NCBI GenBank assembly: GCA_016721825.1 | Contig: JADKHI010000001.1 | Location: 1,492,490 to 1,556,489, forward strand | DNA length: 64,000 nt | Direction: 5' to 3' | Origin: Flavobacteriales bacterium | GTDB taxonomy: Bacteria; Bacteroidota; Bacteroidia; Flavobacteriales_F; PHOS-HE28 | Part shown: positions 18,749 through 27,385 of the stretch, piece after piece | Numbering within the stretch: the stretch's first letter is position 1 | Layout: each line of letters begins with the position of its first letter | Program-made: the position numbers and the translations under genes | Notes under the pieces: generated by a model | What the model was told of the DNA's origin: nothing | Seen by the model: the letters and a program-made list of their open reading frames with translations, nothing else | The model's database searches: none

Positions 18749-20119
18749 ATGGCGGATAGTTTCGATCTTTTGGATGAGCTCGGTGACGAGAAGAAGGTGA
18801 ACGAGCTCAAGGCGCGCATTCAGCAGAAGAAGGCAAGCGACGTGATCTCGAAGTTGGACAACATCGAGAGCGAGATCGAGAACGCCGCCGCCAACAACAA
18901 GAGCGCGGAAGACATCGTCTCAGGCATCATCAACGCCAAGTTCGAGAGCTTGAACGGTGACGTGGAAAGCACCGAGAAGGACCTGCAGGAGCTGATGCTG
19001 CACCTACGCGCCATGCTCGATAATTGTGGCGGCGAGTTCGCGAACCTACAGGAGCTCAACAAGAACGAGCAGAACCTGGTGGCTGGTGCGAAGAGCAAGT
19101 TGGAGGTCGCGGGCCGGGACCTTACCGAAGCCAACGCCATGAGCAATGCCTGGAACATCCTGTTCGGCATGAAGACCAGCCGGGTGAACCAACGGACCAA
19201 GGACCTGGAAGCCGCCGAGCAGGGCGTGAAGAAGGCTGAGCAGGATGCCAACCGCATGTACCGCGAACGCCTGAAGAACGCGGATATCGGCGAGTCGCTG
19301 AACCGCATCATCAGCCAGGTGCAGGGCCTCAACGGCGTGGTGGAGGAGATGATCCTGGAGGTGGAGAAGCAGATCGATGCGCTGAAGAACCGGAAGGAAC
19401 TGGCCTTCGAGACCAAGGAGAAAGCGGCCCGGGTGATGGAGAGCCGCAAGGCCGAACTGGAGAACCTGGAGGCCCTGATGAAGATGGAAGAGAAGTCGCT
19501 GGAGGAGCTGGCGAACAACAGTCCGGAATACACCGAGCAGCAGAAGAAGATCGCCGATATGCGCGAGCGCCGTGCCGAGGTGAAGGGCCGCTTCAACATC
19601 GCGCTGGGCATCTTCCAGAGCAAGGAGCGTTTCGTGGACCAGATCGTGATCCACCTCGAAGCACAGACCACAACAAAGAACAACCTTAAGCAGCTCATCG
19701 GTCAGTTGAAGAGCGATACCGAAGAGCGTGTGACGACCTACGAGTCAGGATTGCAGTTGATCCGTTCCGCCACCGCGCAGGAGGCCGCCTCGATCTACGA
19801 AGAGGCCGGCGTGAAGACCGACCAGAAGATCACGGAGATCGCCGCCAAGGTCTTCGTCTCCAGTGAGCGCGACCGCATCGAACGGGTGAAGAAGCACCCC
19901 GAACGCATGACCGAACTGCACAAGGTGCTGGTGGCCATGGCCGAAGCCACCGCGCAGTACAAAGCCAAGGATGCGGAGATCCTCAAGGCGCATACGAACA
20001 AGTTCGGCATCGATGTGAGCGAGACCTTCAGCAGCAATCATGAGGGCAAGGGCGCCTCATCTGCCCAACCGAACACGCCCCGCAAGGAGGGTGACGTGAA
20101 TGACCTGTTGGGCGGCTAG
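18749..20119 (+). CDS. Long coiled-coil protein, first gene of the AAA+ cluster
   Basis: 456 aa from ATG 18749 (MADSFDLLDELGDEKKVNEL). Nearly the whole chain is charged, heptad-rich helix (for example LNRIISQVQGLNGVVEEMIL and RKAELENLEALMKMEEKSLE), with a Ser/Pro-rich tail ending DVNDLLGG. No transmembrane segment, signal peptide or catalytic motif is present, so it is a cytoplasmic filament or scaffold-like protein. In overall shape it recalls PspA/TelA-type helical proteins, but I cannot demonstrate homology. The next gene starts 77 bp downstream on the same strand, with the AAA+ ATPase right after, suggesting the three act together. Confidence 0.8.
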   Translation: MADSFDLLDELGDEKKVNELKARIQQKKASDVISKLDNIESEIENAAANNKSAEDIVSGIINAKFESLNGDVESTEKDLQELMLHLRAMLDNCGGEFANLQELNKNEQNLVAGAKSKLEVAGRDLTEANAMSNAWNILFGMKTSRVNQRTKDLEAAEQGVKKAEQDANRMYRERLKNADIGESLNRIISQVQGLNGVVEEMILEVEKQIDALKNRKELAFETKEKAARVMESRKAELENLEALMKMEEKSLEELANNSPEYTEQQKKIADMRERRAEVKGRFNIALGIFQSKERFVDQIVIHLEAQTTTKNNLKQLIGQLKSDTEERVTTYESGLQLIRSATAQEAASIYEEAGVKTDQKITEIAAKVFVSSERDRIERVKKHPERMTELHKVLVAMAEATAQYKAKDAEILKAHTNKFGIDVSETFSSNHEGKGASSAQPNTPRKEGDVNDLLGG

Positions 20120-20196
20120 GCCGAGGTGAGCCTTGTCCAAGCCGCTGCCGATCGGACGCTCGCCCATCGACGAAGGATGTATCGCCTCCCCGGGCC

Positions 20197-21309
20197 ATGA
20201 AGACCATCGACATCGAGAGCCACTTCACGGACCTTGATCGGGCCATCCTGGAGAACAATGTGGAGTACGAGCGCTACATCAAGTTCGTCACGCACATCCT
20301 CGATGCCTTCACCACCACCTTCGCGCCGAAGGAGGGTGCCCAGGAACACGAGGCCCATATCGTTCGTGACCTTGCCTCGCGCTTCCTGCTCACCTTGCGG
20401 GCACTCGGGCTGAAGTACCTCTTCGAAGAGACCGATCACATGCGGATCGACCTTACCGCGAGCGGATTCCCGAACCACCTGGAGATCCGCAAGATGGCTG
20501 CCGACCTGCAACAACTGAAAGGCGGGGGCACCAAGCCAGTGAACGAGGAGACCTTGAAACGGCAACTGCTCGATGAACTGATCCGGGGGAACAGCCACCC
20601 GACGTCCATTCTCCGGAAACTCGCGCGAGCACAGTACAACAAGTCCATCGAGGAGGGAGGCCTCTTCGGCGAATTCGTGCCCGGCCAGCTCCGCGAACTG
20701 AAAGTGTTCGATGCAGCCAAGCATAGGAAACGCTTCCTGTGCTCCTGGGCTTCGTTCGACACGGTGACGAACAGGCCCTTTCTGTACCTGATGGTCTTCG
20801 ATAACCACCCCGACCCGGACGGTCCGCGTACCGAGCGGGTGGACCACGACCCGCAGTTCGTGGAGATGGTCAGGAGATGTACGCACAACACCGCTCCGCT
20901 CAAGGTGGTCGCGTCGGACATTGATGAGGCCTACGCCTGGGTACACCCGAAGGTGCTCAAGCGCATCGATGTCGGACCGATCCTTAGCATGCATGACCGG
21001 ACCGAGGATGAGCACGCAAAGGAGATCGGACGTCACATCCCCGAGGGCCATTTCCTGATGCGAGTAACCACGGAGATCGTCTTCTCCGTGGGTCAGGAGC
21101 GGCGGAGCACCGGCTTCCTTTCCAAGAGCGAATTGCGCGAGGTGTTCCATGTGGACGAGACCAACAAGGATTGCATGGAACGCATGGTGAGCGAGGTGCA
21201 GAAGTACCTGTTCACCACACACACCGTGCTCCAGTACCTGAACGATCAGCACAAGGAAATGCTCAAGGAGCTGAGCGCACCACCATTCATCTGCAAGCCT
21301 GTTTTCTGA
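20197..21309 (+). CDS. Unknown soluble protein of the AAA+ cluster
   Basis: 370 aa, beginning MKTIDIESHFTDLDRAILEN. It appears globular, with an alpha-helical N-terminal third (IKFVTHILDAFTTTF; VRDLASRFLLTLRALGLKYL) and a more mixed C-terminal part (FLCSWASFDTVTNRPFLYLMVFDN; GHFLMRVTTEIVFSVGQ). No known motif, signal peptide or membrane segment is recognised. It ends one base before the start of the AAA+ ATPase gene, so the two are certainly co-transcribed and probably form a complex or substrate pair. The function cannot be assigned. Confidence 0.8.
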   Translation: MKTIDIESHFTDLDRAILENNVEYERYIKFVTHILDAFTTTFAPKEGAQEHEAHIVRDLASRFLLTLRALGLKYLFEETDHMRIDLTASGFPNHLEIRKMAADLQQLKGGGTKPVNEETLKRQLLDELIRGNSHPTSILRKLARAQYNKSIEEGGLFGEFVPGQLRELKVFDAAKHRKRFLCSWASFDTVTNRPFLYLMVFDNHPDPDGPRTERVDHDPQFVEMVRRCTHNTAPLKVVASDIDEAYAWVHPKVLKRIDVGPILSMHDRTEDEHAKEIGRHIPEGHFLMRVTTEIVFSVGQERRSTGFLSKSELREVFHVDETNKDCMERMVSEVQKYLFTTHTVLQYLNDQHKEMLKELSAPPFICKPVF

Positions 21310-21310
21310 T

Positions 21311-23284
21311 ATGGAGAAGAGCGGAGCATCACAGATCCCCGTCACCGAGGAGCAGCTGAACGCCTACAAGGAGGAGGTGACCGCCTTGCTGAAGATGGTG
21401 AGCTGGTCGCCCGACCAACGCACCCGCACCACCAGCAACACGCAGCTCGATGCCAGCTTCCTGCTGCACGTGGGCAAGGCCCTCAACGTGGGCGAGAGCG
21501 ACGAGCTCAGCGTGCTGAAGAGCGCCGTGCGCATCAGCGACGACCGGACGATCCTCAGCAACACCACCAACGTGGTGCTTAATGCGATCCGCAAAGGCTT
21601 CTGCATGGGCAAGCACCTCAGCGTGCTGTTCGAGCGCAGCAGCGGCCTGGAACTGCTGCAACAGAAGAACAACGATGGCAGTTTGCACCAGAGCGAGATG
21701 CCCACGTTCCACGACAAGCTGCAGACCTCCTCGGCCATCCAGCTTTTCGTGGCGGCCAACTACATCACGCACTACCTCAACAACGTGCGCGGCGATGAGC
21801 ACTCGTCCATCAACATCGATTTCGGTGGCATCCCCGAAGTGCGCCTCACCCGACCCAGCCAGGCTGTGCAGTGCGCGATCTACTACTACGCCGCCTACCT
21901 GGAGCGCAGCGGTGTTGTGAAGACCGACCTCGAACTGCTGAAGATCACCCTGCTCTATTTCGAGCGCCTGAAGGAGGAGATCCAGATGCGCAAGGCCTCG
22001 CTGAAGGATGCGGAGCTCTTCACCGCACAGCACTACAAGCTGGAGCATTCGGACTTCACCGTGCAGGGCTTCGACGTGGCCTTCAATGCCCAGGTGAAAG
22101 GCGTGGAGTTCAATGCCACGCGCATGGAGGACATCGTGGCCAACGAACAGGCCAAGCACATGTTCCGGCGTTTCGCGGAACGGCTGCTGTGCTACGACAT
22201 CACCGAAGCGAAGAACCCGATGCTGGTGCTCGGCGGCATGCCCAGCATCACCATGGCCGATGGCAAACCCGGCACGGGCAAGAGCATGCTGATCGCCGCC
22301 GTGGCCACCATGTTGCAGGAGCGTTGCGAAGTGCTGAAGATGCCCTTCCTGTTCTGGCCCCTGCCGGAGAACATCATCTCCACCTTCCAGGGCGGTTCGG
22401 CCGAACGCGCGATCGAATGGTTCCGTCCGATGCAGGACACCGGCAAGATCGTCTTCGCACCCATCGACGATGCCGAGAACAACCTCGAGGAACGCACCCG
22501 CCAAGGCGTGTCGGCCGGCGTGCGCGAGTTCATCGGCGTCTTCCTGCGCAACACCGAAGGCGCCTACGCCGTGAACCACGGCAACCGCATGATCAGCCTG
22601 TTCACCAACCTCCCGGACCAGGTGGACAAGGCCGTGCTCTCGCGCATCCAGGTGCGCGTGAGCATGGATGGTGCCAAGCGCTACGAGGACTTCGTGGACC
22701 AGGACCACCTCTGGTGGAAGAAGTACCGCGAAATGGACCCCAAGTTCATCAAGGACCCCAACGTGAAGGGTTACGAGTTCATGAGCGCGCAGAAGCAGGT
22801 TGGGTCCATGAACGAGCTGCACAAAGGCGGAAAGACCGAGGTCCAGAACGCGGACCTGCGCACCATCTACGAAGCCAGCCTCAAGCAGCACGACGCCGGC
22901 ACACACGAGTTCTTCGGCGTCTTCTACACCGCCGTGCTCGAACGTTTCCCCTTCTTCAGTTCCCGCGACCTGCGCAACATCCAGAAGGCCGTGGATGCGC
23001 GGGTCACCGACTTCGACCTGCCCCCGATCTGGTGGGACAAGCCGGACGAGTTCTTCTTCAAGGACTACGCCACCAAGCTCGCCATGCTGAAGGAACTGAT
23101 GCGCTCCAACCTGGGCAACGTCAGCTTCGAGGAAGTGCGCCTGCAGGAGGCGCTCAACTACCTCGACAACGCCATCCGCATCAACGAGACCGGCATCAAC
23201 CGCCAGGTGGAACGGAGGGCGGAAGAGATCCACATCCAGCAGAAGGCGCTGGAGCTGCAGGCGAGGAAGAGCGGGAAGGGGTGA
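21311..23284 (+). CDS. AAA+ ATPase
   Basis: 657 aa. A ~300-residue N-terminal region of unknown fold precedes an AAA+ core: Walker A GKPGTGKS (about 318-325), a Walker B-like strand KIVFAPIDDAEN (about residue 380; the usual hhhhDE reads IDDAE), sensor 1 in ISLFTNLPDQVDKAVLSR and an Arg-containing motif. The pattern TNLPDQVDKAVLSRI resembles classic AAA unfoldases/remodellers. The C-terminal ~180 residues are helical and end in a charged helix. It starts 2 bp after the preceding gene. It is likely a remodelling motor for the coiled-coil partner or for a membrane complex encoded downstream; this role is inferred only from context. Confidence 0.85.
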   Translation: MEKSGASQIPVTEEQLNAYKEEVTALLKMVSWSPDQRTRTTSNTQLDASFLLHVGKALNVGESDELSVLKSAVRISDDRTILSNTTNVVLNAIRKGFCMGKHLSVLFERSSGLELLQQKNNDGSLHQSEMPTFHDKLQTSSAIQLFVAANYITHYLNNVRGDEHSSINIDFGGIPEVRLTRPSQAVQCAIYYYAAYLERSGVVKTDLELLKITLLYFERLKEEIQMRKASLKDAELFTAQHYKLEHSDFTVQGFDVAFNAQVKGVEFNATRMEDIVANEQAKHMFRRFAERLLCYDITEAKNPMLVLGGMPSITMADGKPGTGKSMLIAAVATMLQERCEVLKMPFLFWPLPENIISTFQGGSAERAIEWFRPMQDTGKIVFAPIDDAENNLEERTRQGVSAGVREFIGVFLRNTEGAYAVNHGNRMISLFTNLPDQVDKAVLSRIQVRVSMDGAKRYEDFVDQDHLWWKKYREMDPKFIKDPNVKGYEFMSAQKQVGSMNELHKGGKTEVQNADLRTIYEASLKQHDAGTHEFFGVFYTAVLERFPFFSSRDLRNIQKAVDARVTDFDLPPIWWDKPDEFFFKDYATKLAMLKELMRSNLGNVSFEEVRLQEALNYLDNAIRINETGINRQVERRAEEIHIQQKALELQARKSGKG

Positions 23285-23369
23285 GGGTCAGGAGGTATTT
23301 GGGGGAGATCTCGCATCGTCTTCTTTCAACACTGGATCTACATTCCTTCGCGTCACGCATTATGTATCC

Positions 23370-23396
23370 TTACTTTGTCTCTGAGCGATCGAGACA
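23370..23396 (+). promoter_or_regulatory. Candidate promoter/operator of the R-M module
   Basis: TTACTTTG (23370-23377) is one mismatch from the Bacteroidota -7 box. It overlaps an inverted repeat TGTCTC (23376-23381) / GAGACA (23391-23396). The arrangement upstream of a restriction gene suggests an operator or RNA hairpin controlling expression; this is a suggestion from position only. Confidence 0.35.
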
Positions 23397-23420
23397 TAGG
23401 ATATCAAGGGGGCACAAGAA

Positions 23421-24257
23421 ATGGAGGGCTACAAAGACTTCATCAGCCGGTTCAAGCTGTTCATCAGCAAACAGCCGGATCTGATCACCACCACGCTGAG
23501 CAACATTTTCACGATGCGGCTAATCGGTAACAAGACGCATGGTGATTTGGCCGAGATTGCCATCGCTGAGTTCATCAACCAGTACATGTACGACTTCAGG
23601 TCGGTCCATGTCGGCAAGGACCTGTACCGCGCCAAGTCACGGGAAGAGGATATCACCATCATCAATGAGGTCACCAAGGCGGAGTTCTCAGTTAGCCTGA
23701 AAGCCTATGGTGACGGTCCGCTCCAGTTATCGACCGACAAGTACTCTCGCATGTTTCCGAGGCTCGAGCGGGAGGCCAAGGACGTCCTTGACCGAAGTGT
23801 GATCGAGGCAATTTTCAAAGACCCATCCTTTGCGGACTTCAACAACATCAACGTGCTGCCTCTGATCTATGATGAAAAGAAGCAGCGGTGCAACATCATG
23901 GTGTTCGACTATGAAAAGGCCATAGCAAATACCGCCCGCGTTTGTCGTGAAGACGAGGGTAAAGGACGCAAGCACCCGGTCTATCGCTTTTACGATGCAC
24001 AAGGGGCATACATCTGTGAAGTACGTTATGGAGGAGCTGCCGCCAACGCCCTTCAGCGTGGACTTTGGACCAATACCAAGAACGGGCTAGCCTACTTCGA
24101 TAGCGTGACCAACGGTTGGATCGACTACTCGCACAACCACGTGCTCGTGCAGCTATTCTCGCATGCACTCGTCTCATCGAGCAAAGGCCACGAAACAGCC
24201 TTGGAGGATATCAAGGCGGACATCATTGAAATGAAGAAGCGTTCAAACCTGAAGTGA
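23421..24257 (+). CDS. Type II restriction endonuclease (probable)
   Basis: 278 aa. Identified mainly by its position: its stop overlaps the start of a DNA adenine methyltransferase. The N-terminal half contains HGDLAEIAIAEFINQY, then EDITIINEVTKAEFSVSLKAYGDGPLQLSTDK, in which the D/E...E-x-S-L-K order could be a PD-(D/E)XK active site; a second conserved-looking block is WIDYSHNHVLVQLFS. The family is not one I can name and the recognition sequence is unknown. Base composition is visibly lower in GC than the genes on either side, consistent with horizontal acquisition. It lies 136 bp after the AAA+ gene. Confidence 0.7.
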   Translation: MEGYKDFISRFKLFISKQPDLITTTLSNIFTMRLIGNKTHGDLAEIAIAEFINQYMYDFRSVHVGKDLYRAKSREEDITIINEVTKAEFSVSLKAYGDGPLQLSTDKYSRMFPRLEREAKDVLDRSVIEAIFKDPSFADFNNINVLPLIYDEKKQRCNIMVFDYEKAIANTARVCREDEGKGRKHPVYRFYDAQGAYICEVRYGGAAANALQRGLWTNTKNGLAYFDSVTNGWIDYSHNHVLVQLFSHALVSSSKGHETALEDIKADIIEMKKRSNLK

Positions 24258-25387
24258 TGGAGACCCTTTCCCTGTTTGACGACATCATAGTTGAGGCACC
24301 GGAGACGGAAGGCATCAAGTACGCGGGCTCCAAGCGGAAGTTGCTCCGCAACATCCTGGAACTCGCCAAGAAGGTCGACGCCCACTCGGTGCTTGACGGC
24401 TTTGCCGGATCGACGCGGGTTTCACAAGCCTTCGCGAAAAGTGGCTATCAGGTCATCTGCAACGATGCGTCCATCTGGTCCGAGGTCTTCGGCACATGCT
24501 ACCTGAAGAACACCAAGCCTGCTCGCGCCTATCGTGAACTGATCGACCACTTGAATTCGCTTGCACCTATCGACGGTTGGTTCACCGAGCACTACGGTGG
24601 GGAGCCGAACGGAGGAACATCCAGCGCCAATGGCCTGAAGAAGCCTTGGCAAGTGCATAACACCCGGAAGCTTGACGCGATCAGAGCCGAGATCGACCGC
24701 CTTGACTTACCGCCGGTTGAAAAGGCCGTTGCGCTGACGAGCCTGATCCGCGCCCTTGACAAAGTGGATAGCACGTTGGGACATTTCGTCTCCTATCTCC
24801 AAGATTGGTCACCGAGGTCGTACAACGAACTCGTCCTTGAAGTGCCGCTGCTCTTCCCAAGCCAAGCAGAACATGAGGTGCATCAGAAGGACATCTTCGA
24901 ATTATTGCCGAAGGTCGATGTGGATCTTGCCTATCTCGATCCGCCCTACGGCTCCAACAACGATAAGATGCCACCTTCAAGGGTGCGCTACGCTTCCTAC
25001 TACCATCTCTGGACCACAGTGATCCTGAACGATAGACCTGACCTGTTCGGGAAGGCCATGCGCCGAACAGACACGTCGGACAAGGTCGCAGCATCCGTCT
25101 TTGAGGAGTTTCGAAAGAGTGAGAACGGTCGTTTCATGGCCATGGAAGCCATTGATCGAATGATTCAACAGACTAACGCCAAGTGGATCATGCTGTCGTA
25201 TAGTTCAGGGGGCCGTGCGACTGCCGAAGACTTGAACGATCTGATGCAGCGTAATGGTCGCATCCTTGAGTTGGTCGAGATCGATCACAAAAAGAATGTT
25301 ATGGCCAGTATGAAGTGGACGAACGAATGGATCAAGGATACCTCGGAACCCAATCGAGAATTCTTGTTCTTGCTTGAGAAAAAATAG
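24257..25387 (+). CDS. DNA adenine-specific methyltransferase (D12-class, Type II)
   Basis: 376 aa from ATG 24257 (TGATG overlap with the endonuclease stop). N-terminal KYAGSKRKLLRNILE is the D12-class motif X; motif I is LDGFAGSTRVSQAF; motif IV is DLAYLDPPYGSNND. A long insertion with WFTEHYGGEPNGGTSS and SYLQDWSPRSYN forms the target-recognition part. It transfers a methyl group from SAM to N6 of adenine and protects host DNA from the partner endonuclease. Sequence specificity cannot be read from the protein by eye. Like its partner it is lower in GC than its neighbours. Confidence 0.9.
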   Translation: METLSLFDDIIVEAPETEGIKYAGSKRKLLRNILELAKKVDAHSVLDGFAGSTRVSQAFAKSGYQVICNDASIWSEVFGTCYLKNTKPARAYRELIDHLNSLAPIDGWFTEHYGGEPNGGTSSANGLKKPWQVHNTRKLDAIRAEIDRLDLPPVEKAVALTSLIRALDKVDSTLGHFVSYLQDWSPRSYNELVLEVPLLFPSQAEHEVHQKDIFELLPKVDVDLAYLDPPYGSNNDKMPPSRVRYASYYHLWTTVILNDRPDLFGKAMRRTDTSDKVAASVFEEFRKSENGRFMAMEAIDRMIQQTNAKWIMLSYSSGGRATAEDLNDLMQRNGRILELVEIDHKKNVMASMKWTNEWIKDTSEPNREFLFLLEKK

Positions 25388-25412
25388 CCCTTTGCACTTG
25401 CTGGTTCATTTC

Positions 25413-25512
25413 GCGTGAGGGATTGTACCGGAAAGCCCGGAGCGCGGTAATCCGCGCGAGGACTTGGAGGGGAAAGCCCGACCCCGGCCGCATTTGGGAC
25501 GGGGGCACGCCC
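25413..25512 (+). repeat. Structured dispersed repeat (GCGTGAGGGAT...GGGGGCACGCCC)
   Basis: About 100 bp starting GCGTGAGGGATT and ending GACGGGGGCACGCCC. It contains two direct GGAAAGCCCG units, an internal perfect hairpin GCGCGG-TAAT-CCGCGC and a GACCCCGG...GGGACGGGGGC pairing. I recognise this as a recurring intergenic element of Bacteroidota genomes. It lies exactly between the methyltransferase and the resumed AAA+ gene set, at the right edge of the R-M insert. Confidence 0.65.
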
Positions 25513-25520
25513 TACTTTTG
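25513..25520 (+). promoter_or_regulatory. Perfect -7 box (TACTTTTG)
   Basis: TACTTTTG fits the Bacteroidota TAnnTTTG consensus exactly and lies 50 bp before the ATG of the next gene, immediately after the dispersed repeat. A TTG 16 bp upstream is closer than ideal for the -33 element. It suggests the downstream three genes can be transcribed independently of the R-M genes. Confidence 0.45.
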
Positions 25521-25570
25521 GCATTCATGCACACCTCCTTTCGCCCTACTACCTTCAAGGCGACTCGCCC

Positions 25571-26842
25571 ATGCTGAAGCTGATCCAAAGCGGCCTCTTC
25601 GGTGGACAACTGTTCCACGTGGCGACCAAAGAATTGGTGGAGCGCTACAATGCCTGTTTGGAGGATATCGGCCTGGAGCGGACGGCGCTCACGGAGTTCC
25701 ACATCGACGGTTGGGGCTGGAGCCCGGAGATCGCCGAGGAGCGGCAGGACAAACAATACCTCTCGCACGGTAGTGCCAATCCGTATTCGATCATCATCAC
25801 GCCGGAGCAGCAACACGGTTCACTCTACTACCCCTACCATTCGTTCGACTGGGACATCCACCACCAGGTGTTCGACAAGTACGCGAAACAGATCGCGGAC
25901 ATCACGGCGGACCGTGGCCTGTGGTTCGCACTTGACCAGGACATCAGCGCCTACCGGTCGCCACAGGACCTCCTGATGGTGGATGTGGTGAAAGTGCAGT
26001 TCAAGACCGTGGGGAACCTGATCACCGCAGCGCGGGAGCAGCGGGAACTGGTGCGCACGTACTTCGACCAGCCGATGGCCTGGGCGGACCGCGAACTGCG
26101 CGAGAAGATCAGCGCCAGCGGCAAACAACATGGCGACCTGCGCTTCCGGAGCCTGGAGGTGCTGCCCTTCCCCTACAGCGATATCCGGGCCTTCTACAGC
26201 ACGGCCTTCGATGGGCTGTATGTGCTGCGCGATACCGTAGTGGGCAAGCCGGTGCTGATCCTGGAGAACAACTCCTCCGCTGTTTCCGGCGAGCTGCAGC
26301 ATGCGCACGTGGAGTTCAACCTGAACGATCCGGCGCTGATCGGTTTCCTCTTCAGCAAGGGCCTGGTGCAGCATTCCTACACGCACTTCCAGGAGGTGCC
26401 CGAGCTGTTGGCCCATCAGCTGGATGTGCTGCTGGCCAATGCCAGCCTGAAGCTGGACAAGCCGGTGGAGTTGATCGGGCTGACGGACAGCAAACGCAGA
26501 GGCCTGATCAACACCCTGCAGAAGAAGGGGCTGTTGGGCGATGACTACTTCCAGTTGGAGGAAGTGCGTCGCGCGTTGCAGCGGAACGAGAAGGTGCAAG
26601 CCGGCGGTGAGGCCTTGATCCGTGACCACCTGATCCATCCGGTGAAGGAGCAGCACGTGCAGGTCCGCACCGTGATCTGGCAGTTGATCGCGAACATCTT
26701 CGCGGTGAACGAACTGGTGCGCTATACCTTCAACAAGCCCGATTTCTACCACCGCTACAAGGCCTGGCCCGAACACTACCAGCGCTGGGTGATCAAGGAG
26801 TTGCAGGAACATCACGGTATTTTTGGGAAACTCACCGCATAG
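25571..26842 (+). CDS. Unknown protein, DUF6638-like (tentative)
   Basis: 423 aa, MLKLIQSGLFGGQLFHVATK. Soluble, no signal peptide or membrane segment. Conserved-looking features are DGWGWSPEIAEER, YYPYHSFDWDIHHQVF, LENNSSAVSGELQHAHVEFN and LLAHQLDVLLANASLKLDKP. It resembles an uncharacterised Bacteroidota family (I believe DUF6638, from memory and unverified) that I recall beside AAA ATPase and coiled-coil genes. Four bases separate it from the membrane-protein gene that follows. No catalytic function can be assigned. Confidence 0.75.
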   Translation: MLKLIQSGLFGGQLFHVATKELVERYNACLEDIGLERTALTEFHIDGWGWSPEIAEERQDKQYLSHGSANPYSIIITPEQQHGSLYYPYHSFDWDIHHQVFDKYAKQIADITADRGLWFALDQDISAYRSPQDLLMVDVVKVQFKTVGNLITAAREQRELVRTYFDQPMAWADRELREKISASGKQHGDLRFRSLEVLPFPYSDIRAFYSTAFDGLYVLRDTVVGKPVLILENNSSAVSGELQHAHVEFNLNDPALIGFLFSKGLVQHSYTHFQEVPELLAHQLDVLLANASLKLDKPVELIGLTDSKRRGLINTLQKKGLLGDDYFQLEEVRRALQRNEKVQAGGEALIRDHLIHPVKEQHVQVRTVIWQLIANIFAVNELVRYTFNKPDFYHRYKAWPEHYQRWVIKELQEHHGIFGKLTA

Positions 26843-26845
26843 ACC

Positions 26846-27385
26846 ATGGACACCTTGCTCACCCTGGGGATCGCCTTCGTCGCAGGCATCCTGTTCTACT
26901 ACATGGACCTGAACAAGGGTCGCAAGTGGAACACGCGCTGGTACGACCTCACGCACCAGCACAAGAGCCCGGTGCTGCTGGAAAAGGGTCTGATCCACCT
27001 GCAACCCTTCCAGCAGAAGCTGGTGATGGCGATCGTGCTCAGCGGTCTCTTCACGGCCGTTGCCATTGCGGTGGGTGGCGCACACGCGCTGCTGGACCTG
27101 ATCACCGGGGCCATAGCCGTGGTGGGCCTGATGCTCGGCTTCTACGCCGCCGTGCTGATCTTCAGGAGCCGCTTCAACATGGCACCCGTGCGTGAGGTGC
27201 TGGACAAGATGGACCGGATGGAAGCCACGGCACACGGCACCGAACCGCCAGCACCACGCAACGCCGATCCCGTGCAGCGCCCTGACCAGGCCGCACCGGC
27301 GGGTGGAGCATCGAAGGAAGAGCCACCGGCCGAGGAGAAGCCGGATTGGCGCGCGGGCATCAAGAAGATCATGGACAAGAAGTGA
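26846..27385 (+). CDS. Small membrane protein of the AAA+ cluster
   Basis: 179 aa. Three hydrophobic segments: LLTLGIAFVAGILFYYM (about 3-20), KLVMAIVLSGLFTAVAIAVGG (about 57-77) and DLITGAIAVVGLMLGFYAAV (about 83-104). A Pro/Ala/Glu-rich disordered linker follows, then a short basic end (DWRAGIKKIMDKK). No family is recognised. Its stop overlaps the next start (TGATG), so the two membrane proteins are translationally coupled and probably form one membrane complex. Confidence 0.75.
   Translation: MDTLLTLGIAFVAGILFYYMDLNKGRKWNTRWYDLTHQHKSPVLLEKGLIHLQPFQQKLVMAIVLSGLFTAVAIAVGGAHALLDLITGAIAVVGLMLGFYAAVLIFRSRFNMAPVREVLDKMDRMEATAHGTEPPAPRNADPVQRPDQAAPAGGASKEEPPAEEKPDWRAGIKKIMDKK

Noticed and set aside
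21329..23233. Long (634-codon) open frame antisense to the AAA+ ATPase, and similar ones at 25820-27397 and 50108-51994 on the minus strand
   Set aside because: These are mirror frames produced by GC-rich codon use; they encode low-complexity His/Val/Leu-rich sequence with no motif, while the plus strand has recognisable domains and operon structure.
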